A model generated the notes under the pieces. It had not been told where the DNA came from. It made no database searches and worked only from the letters and a program-made list of their open reading frames with translations. Shown here in pieces: positions 42,250-52,900 of a DNA stretch of 64,000 nt. The number at the start of each line of letters is the position of its first letter. Within the stretch, counting starts at the first letter, position 1. The DNA lies in NCBI RefSeq assembly GCF_002104995.1, contig NW_024468252.1, positions 496,001 to 560,000 on the forward strand, read 5' to 3'. Made by a program: the position numbers and the translations under genes. The stretch is from Linderina pennispora (Eukaryota > Kickxellomycota > Kickxellomycetes > Kickxellales > Kickxellaceae).

Positions 42250-42255
42250 TTATCT
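42250..42255 (-). promoter_or_regulatory. GATA-type site upstream of siderophore synthetase
   Basis: CAGATAAG on the minus strand (TTATCT on plus), a consensus GATA-factor site about 413 bp upstream of the NIS synthetase ATG. Fungal iron repressors (SreA/Fep1/Urbs1) are GATA factors that recognise such sites. Whether one acts here is an inference, and a lone hexamer is expected by chance at moderate frequency. Confidence 0.3.
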
Positions 42256-42481
42256 GTTCGCCTCCGCTGCAGCTGGCGAGCTTGATAGCCCTGTCGCTGC
42301 TATCACATTTCGTCAAGCCTCGCAATCGCCGCTCGTCATCATCTGGAAATGCCGTCAGTCGGACCATCGGACAGTCTAGTATATTGACTAACAAGTGCTT
42401 GGCCGGAATGACCGTCCGAAAAGGAATAGCATGGAGGCAGTTTTGCCGTGGGTGTGCCAGGAAAATTCTTGGGTTGAGTTC

Positions 42482-42527
42482 CCTGGCTGGGGGAGACAGG
42501 TATAAAAGAGGGCGCTCCCCAGCCAGG
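42482..42527 (+). promoter_or_regulatory. TATA box inside an 11-bp inverted repeat
   Basis: CCTGGCTGGGG (42482-42492) and its exact reverse complement CCCCAGCCAGG (42517-42527) flank a TATAAAAG box at 42501-42508. The ATG of the siderophore synthetase lies at 42668, about 160 bp downstream. The perfect arms around the core promoter look like an operator for a dimeric regulator or a cruciform-prone element. Confidence 0.6.
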
Positions 42528-42667
42528 AGAGAGCTCTGTACACCGTCAAGCATCCAGATCGTCACTACCAGCAGAAATTTTCTTTTCTCTTTAGCTTCTC
42601 TCGCCTCGCTCAACCCCTACTCTCCACAGCCAAACCGGTATATTTTCTACGCTACTCTTCAATTGCC

Positions 42668-44536
42668 ATGGTTGCCCAGTCAAAGAACAAGCTCCTGCCC
42701 ACCGCGCAGCTCTCGGCCCTGCTGGCCCAGACAATGGCCGATCCGTACCAGACACCAAAGACCAAATCCGGGTTCTTGGAACACGCCCGCTTCGGCACTG
42801 CCTCGCGCCTCCTCACATGCCTGACCAACGAGCAGCTGGTCGACGCCCTCTATGTTGCCGACAGCATCGATGCATCGCTGAGCTTTGCTCTGATCACGCC
42901 GTGCAATTCAAAGCCCGACGAGCTGCTGGTCCGCTCCGTTGTGTGCCAGCTGCGTCACAAGCCGGTCCTAGCAGGCAAGGCAGACATCGGGCTGACTAAT
43001 GTGAGCCGCATCTCGTTCCTGGACCCTGAGGACCTGGCGCTTGGCATGTGGTTGATGGAGCAGGGCACTGGCGAGTTCAGGCGCCTGACTGACCCCACCG
43101 AGATAATGCGCATGGTCGGCGAATGGAATTCCTCTGAGCCCGAGGCCATTGCCAACATCTGCCGTGAGCTGGCGAGCTCCATTGAGAATCAGGCCTATGC
43201 CTTTGAGCATCGCAAGCCCAGTCCAGATATCCTGCAGTCGACGGCGATCGACTGGGAGCAGAGCATTGTCGAGGGTCATGCCACCCACCCCATGCATCGC
43301 GCTCGCTACGCTGTGGATCCACTTGAGCCCATTGCGCCAAGCACCGACCTTTTCCACCTGCGCCTGGCGTTCGTGGCTGTCCCGCGCTCGCAGATGAACG
43401 TGGAAGGCGACTTTGAGAAGCTGCTGGCACCCCTGTACAGTGCTGCCGACTCCGACGATGGCAAGAACCAGTACATTCTCGACTTCACCGACCGTGCCAC
43501 GGAGCTGGTCATGCCTGTCCATCCGATGCACCTGCCTGCGATTCGGAAGATGTTTGACTTTGTCCGCGTCCTGCCGTTCTCTGCTCCCGCCGAGGCCCAG
43601 GCGTCGCTGCGCACAGTGTGCCCAACAGCCTTCACGCCGCTTGGCTACGACATCAAGCTGCCGCTGGGCATCAAGGTCTCGTCGGCCCTGCGCACCATCA
43701 GCCCTTGGTCGACTTTTGTTGGTCCGCGCATCACCGACGCGATCCCCAAGATCCTGGATAAGGCGCCGGTGCAGGATTCGCTGCTAATTGCTGGTGAGCC
43801 AGCCAGTGCTGTATCCAACAACCAGGACTTTGACATTGCAAAGTATCTGTCGTGTATTATCCGCGATGACCCCGAGTACATCTGCCGGCCGCGTGGCGAA
43901 CGCGTCATCCTGGCTGCTGCCCTGACCAACTTTAACTCGCAGGGCGTCAGCATGGCGGTTGAGCAGTGGAGCCTGGATACAGTCGATAAGCGCCGTGCCT
44001 TCCTGCGCAGCTACGTCAGCAAGCTGTTTGACGCGTTCCTGCCCCCGATCATGAACCACGGGTTTGCCTTCGAGTCGCACCCGCAGAACAGCCTTCTCAG
44101 GATCGATGCAGCCACCGGCGACATTAAGGGTTTCATTGCCCGTGACTTTGGCGGAGTCAAGGTCCACCGCGAGACATTCAAGAAGTCAACTGGCATTGAT
44201 ATCGACATGCTGCCTGATGCTTGCACTGACGCACCCATCATGTACGAGGTCTACGATCTCGCCTACCACACCCTGGTTCAATGCCAGATCCACCGTCTGG
44301 TGCGTGCCTTGGATCTCCACTATCAGGGTAGCGGATGGGCGGTGGTCCGTGAGGAATTCGAGAAGCGTGTCCCTGAGCACCACCCGATGCGTGAGGCCTG
44401 GTACCAGGACTCGTTCGACCTCAAGTGCTTTATCACAATGAAGCTTGACGGGCTCTACCGCGACTATATTTACAAGAAGGTTCCCAATGTCTTGTTCTAC
44501 AAGAATGAGGATGAGGGTGTAGTGTTTCCTCAGTAG
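42668..44536 (+). CDS. NIS siderophore synthetase (IucA/IucC family)
   Basis: ATP-dependent synthetase joining a carboxylic acid such as citrate with an amine or alcohol, independently of non-ribosomal peptide synthetases. 622 residues, the usual length. Family motifs in order: EGHATHPMHRARYA (about residue 205; H-P-x-H), VCPTAFTPLGYDIKLPLG, SSALRTISPWS (about 336) and the C-terminal FhuF-like/IucC region with FESHPQNSLLRID (about 468) and IARDFGGVKVHRE (about 492; R-D-x-G-G). In fungi the best-studied member makes rhizoferrin from citrate and diaminobutane (Rhizopus Rfs). Product identity here is inferred only by that precedent. Cytosolic. The promoter has a TATA box inside an inverted repeat and a GATA-type site further upstream. 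Confidence 0.92.
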   Translation: MVAQSKNKLLPTAQLSALLAQTMADPYQTPKTKSGFLEHARFGTASRLLTCLTNEQLVDALYVADSIDASLSFALITPCNSKPDELLVRSVVCQLRHKPVLAGKADIGLTNVSRISFLDPEDLALGMWLMEQGTGEFRRLTDPTEIMRMVGEWNSSEPEAIANICRELASSIENQAYAFEHRKPSPDILQSTAIDWEQSIVEGHATHPMHRARYAVDPLEPIAPSTDLFHLRLAFVAVPRSQMNVEGDFEKLLAPLYSAADSDDGKNQYILDFTDRATELVMPVHPMHLPAIRKMFDFVRVLPFSAPAEAQASLRTVCPTAFTPLGYDIKLPLGIKVSSALRTISPWSTFVGPRITDAIPKILDKAPVQDSLLIAGEPASAVSNNQDFDIAKYLSCIIRDDPEYICRPRGERVILAAALTNFNSQGVSMAVEQWSLDTVDKRRAFLRSYVSKLFDAFLPPIMNHGFAFESHPQNSLLRIDAATGDIKGFIARDFGGVKVHRETFKKSTGIDIDMLPDACTDAPIMYEVYDLAYHTLVQCQIHRLVRALDLHYQGSGWAVVREEFEKRVPEHHPMREAWYQDSFDLKCFITMKLDGLYRDYIYKKVPNVLFYKNEDEGVVFPQ

Positions 44537-44782
44537 TCACTCGTCGTAGTTCCTGGCGATATCCTTGGGTCTACATGGCGATTTCCCAATACATATTATC
44601 ACGTCTAGCCGCGTGTCATTTGGAGGCACTTTGGCACTTTGGCACTTTACATATTCGCCATCAGTTCCCACAAAGCGTAGCATTCTGGCCATTTCCAGAA
44701 ATACATTCAAAAAACGGAGTGGCAAAACAAGCACACAATAGATCCACAACACCCCTTTTCCTGTCTGCCTTTTTACCACACA
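44537..44782. other. Intergenic
   Basis: About 245 bp with a GGCACTTT repeat near 44627-44648. No gene. Confidence 0.4.
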
Positions 44783-45604
44783 ATGTCCGCTACTAAGCGA
44801 ATATCCCTGTCGCTCTGCTGCAGTCTGCTCTTCATATTCCTTGTATGCGCAGCAGCACCCGACTTGGACATCATGGCCCAGAGTGCCCAGCGGCAGGGTG
44901 AGCATAGGCAGAATTCACAAGCGCATGAGCTAGCGCCTGCCCTGCTCCAAACAAGAGTCGTCACAGTCACCCAGATTGTGTCTGTCAATCCACAACCAAC
45001 TGCAACCGCCAGAGCCACCGATGATAGCGACAACAAGCAGCCAGAATCAGCAAACAACAGCAGTCGGTCCTGGGTAGCATTCGTAATCCTTCCCTTATCC
45101 ATCTGCCGCGCGCTCGCCACCACCTCTTTCAGCTACTTCATGCGGCCTGTCTGGGGTGTAGCGTTTTGGTCAGTGCGTGTACTCGTATATCGTCCCGCTG
45201 TCTTCATATACCTGCTATGTCTGGAGAAGCCGCTGAAGGCACTGATCTCAATATTCCTGTGGATTTTACCGACAGTGGCGTTCATGATGGCCACGGCGAT
45301 AGTGGGAACGCTGATTGGCGGCACCACAGGCTGGGTCAGCGGCATGCTTACCGGCGCACTGCAATCGGTGGTATCTGGAAACAAGCATGATAGAAAGACT
45401 GCCGACGACAAGCCACGGATCGATTACTCAAGGGGACCAAGAGCAGCTGTATCGGTGCGCAGCGCCTCGGAGCCATCACAGGTACAAATTGCTTCTGGTC
45501 TAAGGCCATTAAAACCTGTGCATTCGAGGTCCCGCAGGTACGCAGACACCAGGTCGAGCAAAGAAGAGTGGTCGCGTCGGCGCCAAAGCACGATGGCCAA
45601 ATAA
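44783..45604 (+). CDS. Secretory-pathway membrane protein of unknown function
   Basis: 273 residues. The N-terminal signal sequence (SLSLCCSLLFIFLVCAAAP) is followed by a Gln/Ser-rich lumenal or external stretch with VTVTQIVSVNPQPT. A cluster of hydrophobic segments occupies about residues 95-200 (SWVAFVILPLSICRALA; PAVFIYLLCLEKPL; ISIFLWILPTVAFMMATAIV; GTLIGGTTGWVSGMLTGAL). The last of these is glycine-zipper-like. The C-tail is basic and Ser-rich (RSRRYADTRSSKEEWSRRR) and presumably cytosolic. No known family recognised. It follows the siderophore synthetase in the same direction, but 246 bp apart, so no functional link is claimed. Confidence 0.65.
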   Translation: MSATKRISLSLCCSLLFIFLVCAAAPDLDIMAQSAQRQGEHRQNSQAHELAPALLQTRVVTVTQIVSVNPQPTATARATDDSDNKQPESANNSSRSWVAFVILPLSICRALATTSFSYFMRPVWGVAFWSVRVLVYRPAVFIYLLCLEKPLKALISIFLWILPTVAFMMATAIVGTLIGGTTGWVSGMLTGALQSVVSGNKHDRKTADDKPRIDYSRGPRAAVSVRSASEPSQVQIASGLRPLKPVHSRSRRYADTRSSKEEWSRRRQSTMAK

Positions 45605-45721
45605 GCAGTGACTGCATCTATGATTTGTAACAAGATATATTGAATCGCCTAATGGCCATACATGCTAAAACATGCTACGTGTGGATCAAGCTGCATGATG
45701 CATTGGAGATCATCAGCGGTC

Positions 45722-45994
45722 CTACCAGCCCCACCCGGGGCGTCCATGCCACCCCCATCCCCATCCTGGCCAGCCACCGTGCCAGCCGCCGTGCCAACCA
45801 CCGTGCCAACCACCATACCAGCGCCGGGAAAGCGACCCATGAAGGCCATCGAAAGAGCGTGTGCCAAGGTCATGTACGCCCAGACCAGCAAGATCATTCT
45901 CAAGGCCAACAATGTTGTCGCCAATGGTGTCGATAGCAGAACCATGAATAGCGGCAGCGGCAGAACCGATGAGTGCAAGAGTAAAGAGCTTCAT
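45722..45994 (-). CDS. Secreted Gly-Trp-His repeat protein
   Basis: 90 residues. The signal peptide (KLFTLALIGSAAAAIHGSA) is followed by a short conserved-looking segment (IDTIGDNIVGLENDLAG). A dibasic Kex2-type site (LSRR) precedes the mature tail made of GGWH repeats (YGGWHGGWHGGWHGGW) and GWGW units. Histidines every four residues suggest metal binding (Cu, Ni or Zn); the aromatics suggest a wall or matrix role. These are inferences from composition. The ATG at 45994 is chosen because it opens the signal peptide; the frame extends upstream without support. A TATA box lies 82 bp upstream. Confidence 0.7.
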   Translation of the reverse strand: MKLFTLALIGSAAAAIHGSAIDTIGDNIVGLENDLAGLGVHDLGTRSFDGLHGSLSRRWYGGWHGGWHGGWHGGWPGWGWGWHGRPGWGW

Positions 45995-46075
45995 TGCAGT
46001 GGAGTCAAGAGAAGATAAAGTTACTAAAGCAGGTGTTTGCTGAGGAGTCGAATGGATACAGGCCGCTTGAGGACA

Positions 46076-46082
46076 TTTTATA
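46076..46082 (-). promoter_or_regulatory. TATA box of the GWH-repeat gene
   Basis: TATAAAA on the minus strand, 82 bp upstream of the ATG at 45994. Confidence 0.6.
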
Positions 46083-46321
46083 CGCAGATGGTGTAATCTG
46101 TGCTTTCCAGCAAAACGGGGTCGAGCTCCCACGACCCCCGGCTTTCATCATTTCACACAGAGTTGAACGCCATGCCACACCACATATTGCAATACGCAAT
46201 GCATCAGCATGTCAATGGCAGTATGCACATCAATTGTCCGCGATGTGCCAAATGTCACAAGGGTAGATGTAGAGATGTCTGTATTTTGATTTTGGTAAAA
46301 GAGCTCTACGTAGTTCTTTCC

Positions 46322-48031
46322 TTAACGAGCAGCCAGGATGTCGTCGATCTTGAGCAGCATCCGCACAGTCTCCGACGACAGCTCGACGGCGCTGGTTGAC
46401 ACAAGCAGCGGCTGGATGACGTTCTCCTCAAGCATATCTGAGATTATGCCCTTGCGCACATTGATTCCGGCGGTCTTCTCGCCATTCGCATGGCGGTTGC
46501 GCAGCTCCGTCACGATTGCAATGGGGCTGAGACCCGAGTTCTCAGCCAGCGTGGTCGGAATGACCTCCATGGCCTCGGCGAACGCCTGGAAGCAGATCGC
46601 CTGGAAGCCAGTGCGCTGCTTGGCAATCGCCGACAGACGCTGCGAGATCTCGATCTCGGGGGCACCGCCGCCGACAACCAGGGCACGCTTCTTGACGAGG
46701 CAGCGGATCACGCACAGCGCGTCATGAACGGAGCGGTCGGCCTCGTCCAGCACGTACTGGTTGGCGCCGCGCATGACGATTGAGGCGGTGCGACCGGCGT
46801 TCTTGATACCGCTGATCTGCACGATGCGCGAGCCATTCGACTCGACCTCCTCGACAAGGTCGGCGTAGCCCAGCTTGTCCTCCGAGAACGAGTCGATATC
46901 GGCGATGGGCTTGCAGCCAGTGGCCTTGCAGATAAACTCAATCTCCTCGCGCTCGACCTCCTTGATCGCCATGATCTTGAGCTTGGCCAAAAAGTGCAGC
47001 GACAGGCTGTTGACGGCGTCGCGCAGAATCGACTTTTGGATCAGAAGCACATTGCACCCGGCCTTCTTGATCTTCTTCACCAGGTTCAGCAGGTAGTTCC
47101 GCTCCTCCTTCAGAATGCGGTCCATCTGGCGGTAGTCGTTGACCACGACCTGGTTGTCCATGTCGGGCTTGGGTGGCGACAGCTGGAACTGGATCAGGCC
47201 GATCTTGGCCTTCTCGACACGCGTCGGGCCACCGGCGGATGTGATCACGTTCTGGTGCAGGACAACTCCAGGCACAAGCTCGGTGTCGTCAATAGTGCCG
47301 CCGACCTTCTTGACAATGCGTACGTCGTTCAGGTCCACGTTGCTGTCAGCCGCCGGATCTACCACCCGCAGCACCGAGTCGACGACGATGGGCGCCAGAA
47401 TGCTCGAGTACTGCGACACAACCTTGGAGCTCAGCGACGTGGTCGCGCTCTTGAGCAGGAACGCGCGGTCGTCGAGGCTGACGGGCACCGAAATGTCTTC
47501 CAGGATCTTGACAGCCTCGATGGCCGCGTACTGGAAGCCCTCTGCAATCTGCGTCGGGTGCACACCCTTCTGCAACAGCTTCTCAGCTGCTGACAGAAGG
47601 CTTCCGGCAAGCACAACCACCGAGGTTGTGCCGTCTCCAGCCTCGACGTCCTGCGCCGCCGACAGATCAACCAGCATGCGCGCTGCGGGGTGCAGAACCG
47701 ACATGTGCTTGAGGATCGTCGCGCCGTCGTTCGAGATCACCACCTCCTTCTTACCGGTCTCGATCATTTTGTCCATGCCGCGCGGTCCAAGACTTGTGCG
47801 GATAGCGTCAGCGACGGCTACAAGCAAGCATCAGTTGGCTTAGAAACGCTTACACCATTATACCTTCCGCGCATACACTGTGCTGTGCGGTCTCTCCTTA
47901 CCCTTGGCTGCTGTAATGTTGCTCAGACGCACCTGCGTCGGCTTGTCCTTCATGTTGAAGGTGTCGTTCTTCTTGCCAGGCTTGGGAGCCGCCTTTCCGC
48001 CCGACGGCGCGATAGTTGCAGTGTTGGCCAT
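46322..48031 (-). CDS. CCT4: Chaperonin TCP-1/CCT subunit delta
   Basis: One of the eight subunits of the cytosolic group II chaperonin that folds actin and tubulin. Two exons: 48031-47902 and 47817-46322, joined across an 84-bp intron (GTAAGG...TAG) in phase 1, giving 541 residues. Exon 1 ends in [11 protein letters not shown] and exon 2 continues [19 protein letters not shown], the first ATP-site motif. NDGATIL, the ATPase [15 protein letters not shown] and the second site [10 protein letters not shown] follow, then [11 protein letters not shown] and the usual DDILAAR end. The [22 protein letters not shown] and [20 protein letters not shown] stretches fit the delta subunit. Confidence 0.95.
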
Positions 48032-48292
48032 TCTCTGAAGTCACTTCTCTGGGGCAAATGCGAAAGAAAGTGGTGAATTAGATATGAAAGAGGGGAAAAA
48101 GAAAAGAAGCTGATTGCAATCCTGGAAGAATGAAAAACAAACAGCGCAAAAAAGGAGGACCGGAAGGTCATCGAACCCAGCAGGAATCAAAAAATAAACA
48201 CGACTCGGCTCAGGACCAGACACCAGCGCAGCTCGGCTCTTCGCCAGTTTTATCGCGTTTGTATTGGGGCACCACTACTAGATGCTAGATGT

Positions 48293-49231
48293 CTACTCCG
48301 ACGACGGGATCAGCGGATCCTGGCCGCCGACCTTGGCAATGGTCTCGCGCGGCACCTCCGGGCTCTGGCCGGGGATGTAGGTGGGGAACGGAACACTGGC
48401 GCCCTCGGGGAACACCTGGTGCTTGATGATCTTGATCGAGTCACGCACCTTGATGAACTGCTCAGTGGGACCCGGCACGGCGCCCTTGACCCAGATGCAG
48501 TTCAGCGCCGTGTCGACCTTCATCACTGGCAGCCGCATCATCGTAACGTTCTTGCCACCCATCCGTCCAGGCATCTTCTTTCCCGGGTACACGCGTGCCG
48601 GGTTGATGTTACCTGTCGATCCAGGCGTTCTGTGCGCCAGCGAGTTACCGTGCGACGCCCGGCCTCCGCCAAAGCCCCAGCGCTTCATGACTCCCTGGAA
48701 GCCCTTTCCCTTGCTCGGCGCCGTGCAGTCCACCAGCTGCCCCGGCACAAAGTGCGCTGCCGTGATCTCTGTGCCCACCGGCAACACTGCGTCGGGCGAC
48801 ACCGGGAACTCAAACAGCTTGCGCTTCGGCTCCACTCCCTGGCTGGCGAAATGTCCGCGAAGCGGCTTTGACACGGCCTTCTCGCGCTTCTCGCCGAACC
48901 CGATCTGCATGCGCGCGTGCGATGCGTTGCTGGTCTGCACCACGCTCACCACCTTCACCTTGTCGAGCTGCAGGACAGTCACAGGCACTCGCACGCCCCA
49001 CTCGTCCCACATCGCCGTCATACCCTTCTTGCGGGCAATCACGCCTGTGCGCTGCGACTCAGCGGTGTACTCGCCCAGCTTCAGCTCTGTGACCTTGGGC
49101 GCGTAGCGGATCTTTTCGTGCGGCAGCTTCGCCTTGAAGGCAGCGAGGGTTGTGCTGAACGGCTGCTGCTGCAGGGGTTGCCGGGCGAGTCCCGCAGTGA
49201 GGCGGCCGGCGAACAGGGATCGCGAGAACAT
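48293..49231 (-). CDS. MRPL9: Mitochondrial ribosomal protein uL3m
   Basis: Large-subunit protein L3 of the mitochondrial ribosome (yeast Mrpl9). From the ATG at 49231 an Arg-rich presequence (FSRSLFAGRLTAGLARQPL) precedes the L3 fold: RTGVIARKKGMTAMWDEWG, VKVVSVVQTS, then KGKGFQGVMKRWGFGGGRASHGNSLAHRTPGSTG and GKKMPGRMGGKNVTMM, the conserved L3 loop that reaches toward the peptidyl-transferase centre. 312 residues, intact. A codon six bases further upstream is TTG and not a start. It shares an upstream region of about 280 bp with the next gene. Confidence 0.94.
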   Translation of the reverse strand: MFSRSLFAGRLTAGLARQPLQQQPFSTTLAAFKAKLPHEKIRYAPKVTELKLGEYTAESQRTGVIARKKGMTAMWDEWGVRVPVTVLQLDKVKVVSVVQTSNASHARMQIGFGEKREKAVSKPLRGHFASQGVEPKRKLFEFPVSPDAVLPVGTEITAAHFVPGQLVDCTAPSKGKGFQGVMKRWGFGGGRASHGNSLAHRTPGSTGNINPARVYPGKKMPGRMGGKNVTMMRLPVMKVDTALNCIWVKGAVPGPTEQFIKVRDSIKIIKHQVFPEGASVPFPTYIPGQSPEVPRETIAKVGGQDPLIPSSE

Positions 49232-49509
49232 TTTCAATGATTCGAATCAACTCGTGTGTAAATGTAAAAGGCGTAGCAGGAGAACGTTGAATTGGGACAA
49301 AGGCAGGGCAAACGCTGCAAGTGCGATCTAAAAAAACTTATCATAAAGGCAGCACTGATTTCAAGCCGGCTCAGCCTAGAAAATTGCCAGCGAGCTGAAT
49401 CGCGATCCACAAAAAAGCCAGCCAAAGCCAGCACCCGCATGCCTGGGCTCCGGTCCCGGTCTTCTTTTCTGCACCGTACTTTTCAGCCCCCCGCTCTAGA
49501 TAATAGACA

Positions 49510-49887
49510 ATGTCAGACACGCAGCTCAACGTTATCACCGTCCGCGTCATCAAAAACTTCGAGTACCGCACGTGCAAGAACCTCATTCTGAAGGTTGACT
49601 TGGCAAACACAACCATCGCAGAGCTCAAGGACCTCTGCCGGCAGAAGATCCAGACTGAGGCTGGCTTCAAGCCCTACCGCAACGTTGAGCTCGACACCCT
49701 GAAGATCTATACCCAGGCGTTCGGCCACAAAACCCAGAACCTGATCATCAACCTCGAAGACGAGGGGTTCTTGCGGGACGAGCTGGCCACTCTCGAGTTT
49801 GCCGGTATCCGCAACGAGACCGAGCTGTCGTTCTTCAACATGGATGCCTACATGGCATACGCCAGGGATCCGAAGATGGCATGGTAG
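49510..49887 (+). CDS. UPF0538 (C2orf76-like) protein
   Basis: 125 residues matching the UPF0538/C2orf76 family: ITVRVIKNFEYRTCKNLILK near the start, LCRQKIQTEAGFKPYRNVELDTLKIYTQAFGHKTQNLIINL in the middle, and the acidic ending LRDELATLEFAGIRNETELSFFN. The pattern looks ubiquitin-like (strand, helix, strands), but the biochemical role of the family is not established as far as I know. Cytosolic; no signal peptide. The start is the first ATG. It is divergent from the mitochondrial L3 gene and converges on the SNF2 gene. Confidence 0.85.
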   Translation: MSDTQLNVITVRVIKNFEYRTCKNLILKVDLANTTIAELKDLCRQKIQTEAGFKPYRNVELDTLKIYTQAFGHKTQNLIINLEDEGFLRDELATLEFAGIRNETELSFFNMDAYMAYARDPKMAW

Positions 49888-49984
49888 ACCAGATGCTTGT
49901 TAAACAGATATAGGATATGCATAGCTAAAGAATAAAACTTAAAATGCTGGAAACGAAGGGTGTTCAAATATGCTGTAGGTATTT

Positions 49985-52900
49985 TTAGAGCTGGCCGTTC
50001 TGGTGAAGGTGGCTCGGGTCCTCAGGGGTTGCGAATCCGCCGTGGCCCGACATTGTTGGCGACGCCTGGTTCACCAGCGATGACGCTGGATGCGCAGCAA
50101 CAACGCCATTCTGCATCGACGGCGACTCTTGAACTGGCGACACGCCGGCGATTGGCACCTGCGGCAGCTGGGGCTGAGGCGACATCTGTGCCTGCTGTAC
50201 TTGCTGCTGTTGAAGAGCCAGGTTGAACACAGCAGGCAGCGGCGACTGGGTGCCGATCGGCGTGTGGTAGTTCTGGCCGGTCATCTTCTCCAGCGTGTCC
50301 TCCAGCGCTTTCTGCATCTCGCACGCATCTTCGTACACCATCGACCCTTCCTCGTTGTACGTGCGCGCATTGTCAAACATCAGCTTCCAGTCCTTGTGGA
50401 AGTCCTCGACTGTCAGGTAGTGCGCCGACCTGACCTTCTTGCGGATGTTTTTCATGGCAATTGGGTGGCGGATGATCACATAGTAGTCCGGGTAGTCCCG
50501 CTTGCTGGGCACCTCCAGGAACAGGTCGCAGCGCCGACGCTGGTATTCGGGGTCGATGCACGCCTCCACAGCCTTGAACGAGGCTTCGAAGACGCCGTTG
50601 AGCTGGGCACGCTCCTCTGCCGCCAAAGGATCGACTGCACCTCCCTTGCGCCGGCCCTTGCGACTGCCCCCAGACGGCGTCGCTGCCCCGGCAGGTGTGC
50701 TGGACCCAGTGGCATCGTCATCCAGCTTCGCCCGCTTGCGCCCGCTGCGACTCCTGCCGCCGGAGCTGGGTGTCGCGTCTCCTGACTCGGCCATCACAAC
50801 GTCGCCAGTCTCGTCGATTGCTGTGCCGCTGCCGCTGGGCGTCTGTGCCATGGTGCTGGTGCCGCTGCCGCTACGGCGAGGACGGCCGCGCTTGCGAGGG
50901 TTGCGTGCGGCACTGCCGGTATCGCTAGCTCCCTCGGACGGCACATCGTTGTCGTCGCCAACAGATGCGCTGTCGATGTCGCCGATCTTGCTGCGCAGGT
51001 GTTGCTGTAGCAGCTTCTCCTCCTTGCGCTTACGGGCGCGCTCCTCCTTCTCGCGCTTCTTGGCGATGTAGTCGTCCAGGTCGACATTGTCGTCTTCCAG
51101 CGCATCGAGCCACTGCTCCTCGGACAGGCCGTCGTCGTAGTACACGCGCCTGCTGTTGCGCGCCTTGTCCTTGACCGCCTCTTCTTCCTTGCGCTGCCGC
51201 TCCAGCTCTGGGTCGTAGTCGTGCCGGTACTCTTCGGGCAGTTCGGCCTCAGTGAACAGCCGCTCAGGCAGCCTACCAGTGTTTCCGGCATCCACCCACT
51301 CGACCTTCTCTTGCGCCCGCCGCTCCTCGTCCATGCGAGCAAAGATGACCCGTTCCTCGTCACTGCGGGCCAACAGCTCGTTGAGGTCCTCATCGGTGTT
51401 GGCTCCGTCCTCGCCTTCACTGTCCTCGCTGTTGTCGTCCGCCTTGAGCAGCGACCGCAAAAAGTTTTCGCGCTCCTCGGCCGTACTCTTCTGGTCAAAC
51501 TTTCCGGCCTGGATAATCTTGCCGTCGAGGTCGCGTTTGTACTCGGCACGCGCCAGGATCTTCTCTTCCACAGAGTTGGTCGTGATCAGCCGCAGAATAC
51601 GCACCTCGTTCTTCTGCCCAATGCGATGCGCACGGTCCATAGCCTGGCTATCCGCCGACGGGTTCCAGTCAGAGTCGAAGATGACGACCGTATCGGCGGT
51701 CTGCAGATTGAGACCCTGGCCACCAGCACGCGTACTGAGCAAGAACACCTTGAATGGCGAGTCAGGCGAGTTGAACGTGTGCATCTGCTCACGGCGCGCA
51801 TCGTCAGACGTCGAACCGTCGAGACGCAGCGAGCGGATGCCGCGCCAGGTCAAAAAGTCCTCCATGATCGTCATGATCTGGGTCATCTGGAAGAAAATAA
51901 GCACCTTGTGGTTGGTAGCCAGCAGCTTGGCCAGCACGCGGTCCAGCAGCTCAAACTTGCCGGCAGTGCGGTACAGAAGGTTGTTGTTGGTGCGCGTCGG
52001 GTTGATGCGCGCCTCCACTTCGTCGTAGACGAACGGGTGGTTGCAGATCTTGCGCAGCTGCATGATCATGTTGTTGAGGCTGGCGTTGCTGCTGCGACCA
52101 CCAGGCCTGTCAATGCTGACGCCAGGGAACAGCGTGCCAAACTTGCGCATCTGGTGGTACAGCCGCGACTGCACGGCCGACATGCTGCACTTGATGACGT
52201 GCTCGACCTTGTCGGGCAGATCGACCTCGACGTCCTTCTTCATGCGGCGCAGCAGGAATGGGCGCAGCACCTTGTGCAGACGCTTGATAATCAGAAGCTG
52301 CTCTTCCTCGTTCAGCTCGATCTTGTCCTGTCCTCCAGCGCCGGCAAACGGCGTGTTGAACCACTCGTCAAAGCTCTGCACCGATGAAAACACGCGCGGC
52401 AGGACAAAGTTGAGCAACGCCCACAGCTCAGGCAGGTTGTTCTGCAGCGGCGTTCCAGTCAGAATCAGGCGGTACCGCGTGTTATAATACGTGGTCAGAA
52501 TAGTCGCCAGCTTCGACTGCGTGTTCTTCAGGCGATGGCCCTCGTCAATAATCATGTGGATCCACTTGATCTTGGCCAGCATGGGCCTGTCCTTGATGAT
52601 GTAGTCGTAGGTCGTCAGCAGGACCTGGAAGGCTCCACGGCGGATCTGGTTCTGCAGCGTGCGGCGCTGGGTGGGGTTGCCCTTGTATCCAATGACTGAC
52701 ACCGACGGCGCCCATTTGGCAAACTCGAGGATCCAGTTGGTGATGGTCGACAGCGGCACAATGATCAGGAACGGGCCATCCTGCTGCTTCTTCTCAATCA
52801 GGTATGTCACCAGCGAGATGGTCTGGATGGTCTTTCCGAGACCCATCTCGTCAGCCAGGATACCGTTCAGTCTGTTGTTGTACAGCGACACCATCCACTC

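Noticed and set aside
48160-48200. A TCGAACCC string resembling a tRNA T-arm on the minus strand.
   Set aside because: No matching acceptor stem, D-arm or anticodon arm around it.
51221-52387. A 388-codon plus-strand frame opposite the SNF2 helicase core.
   Set aside because: Shadow of the conserved minus-strand helicase; its Val/Leu/Arg-rich pattern follows codon complementarity.
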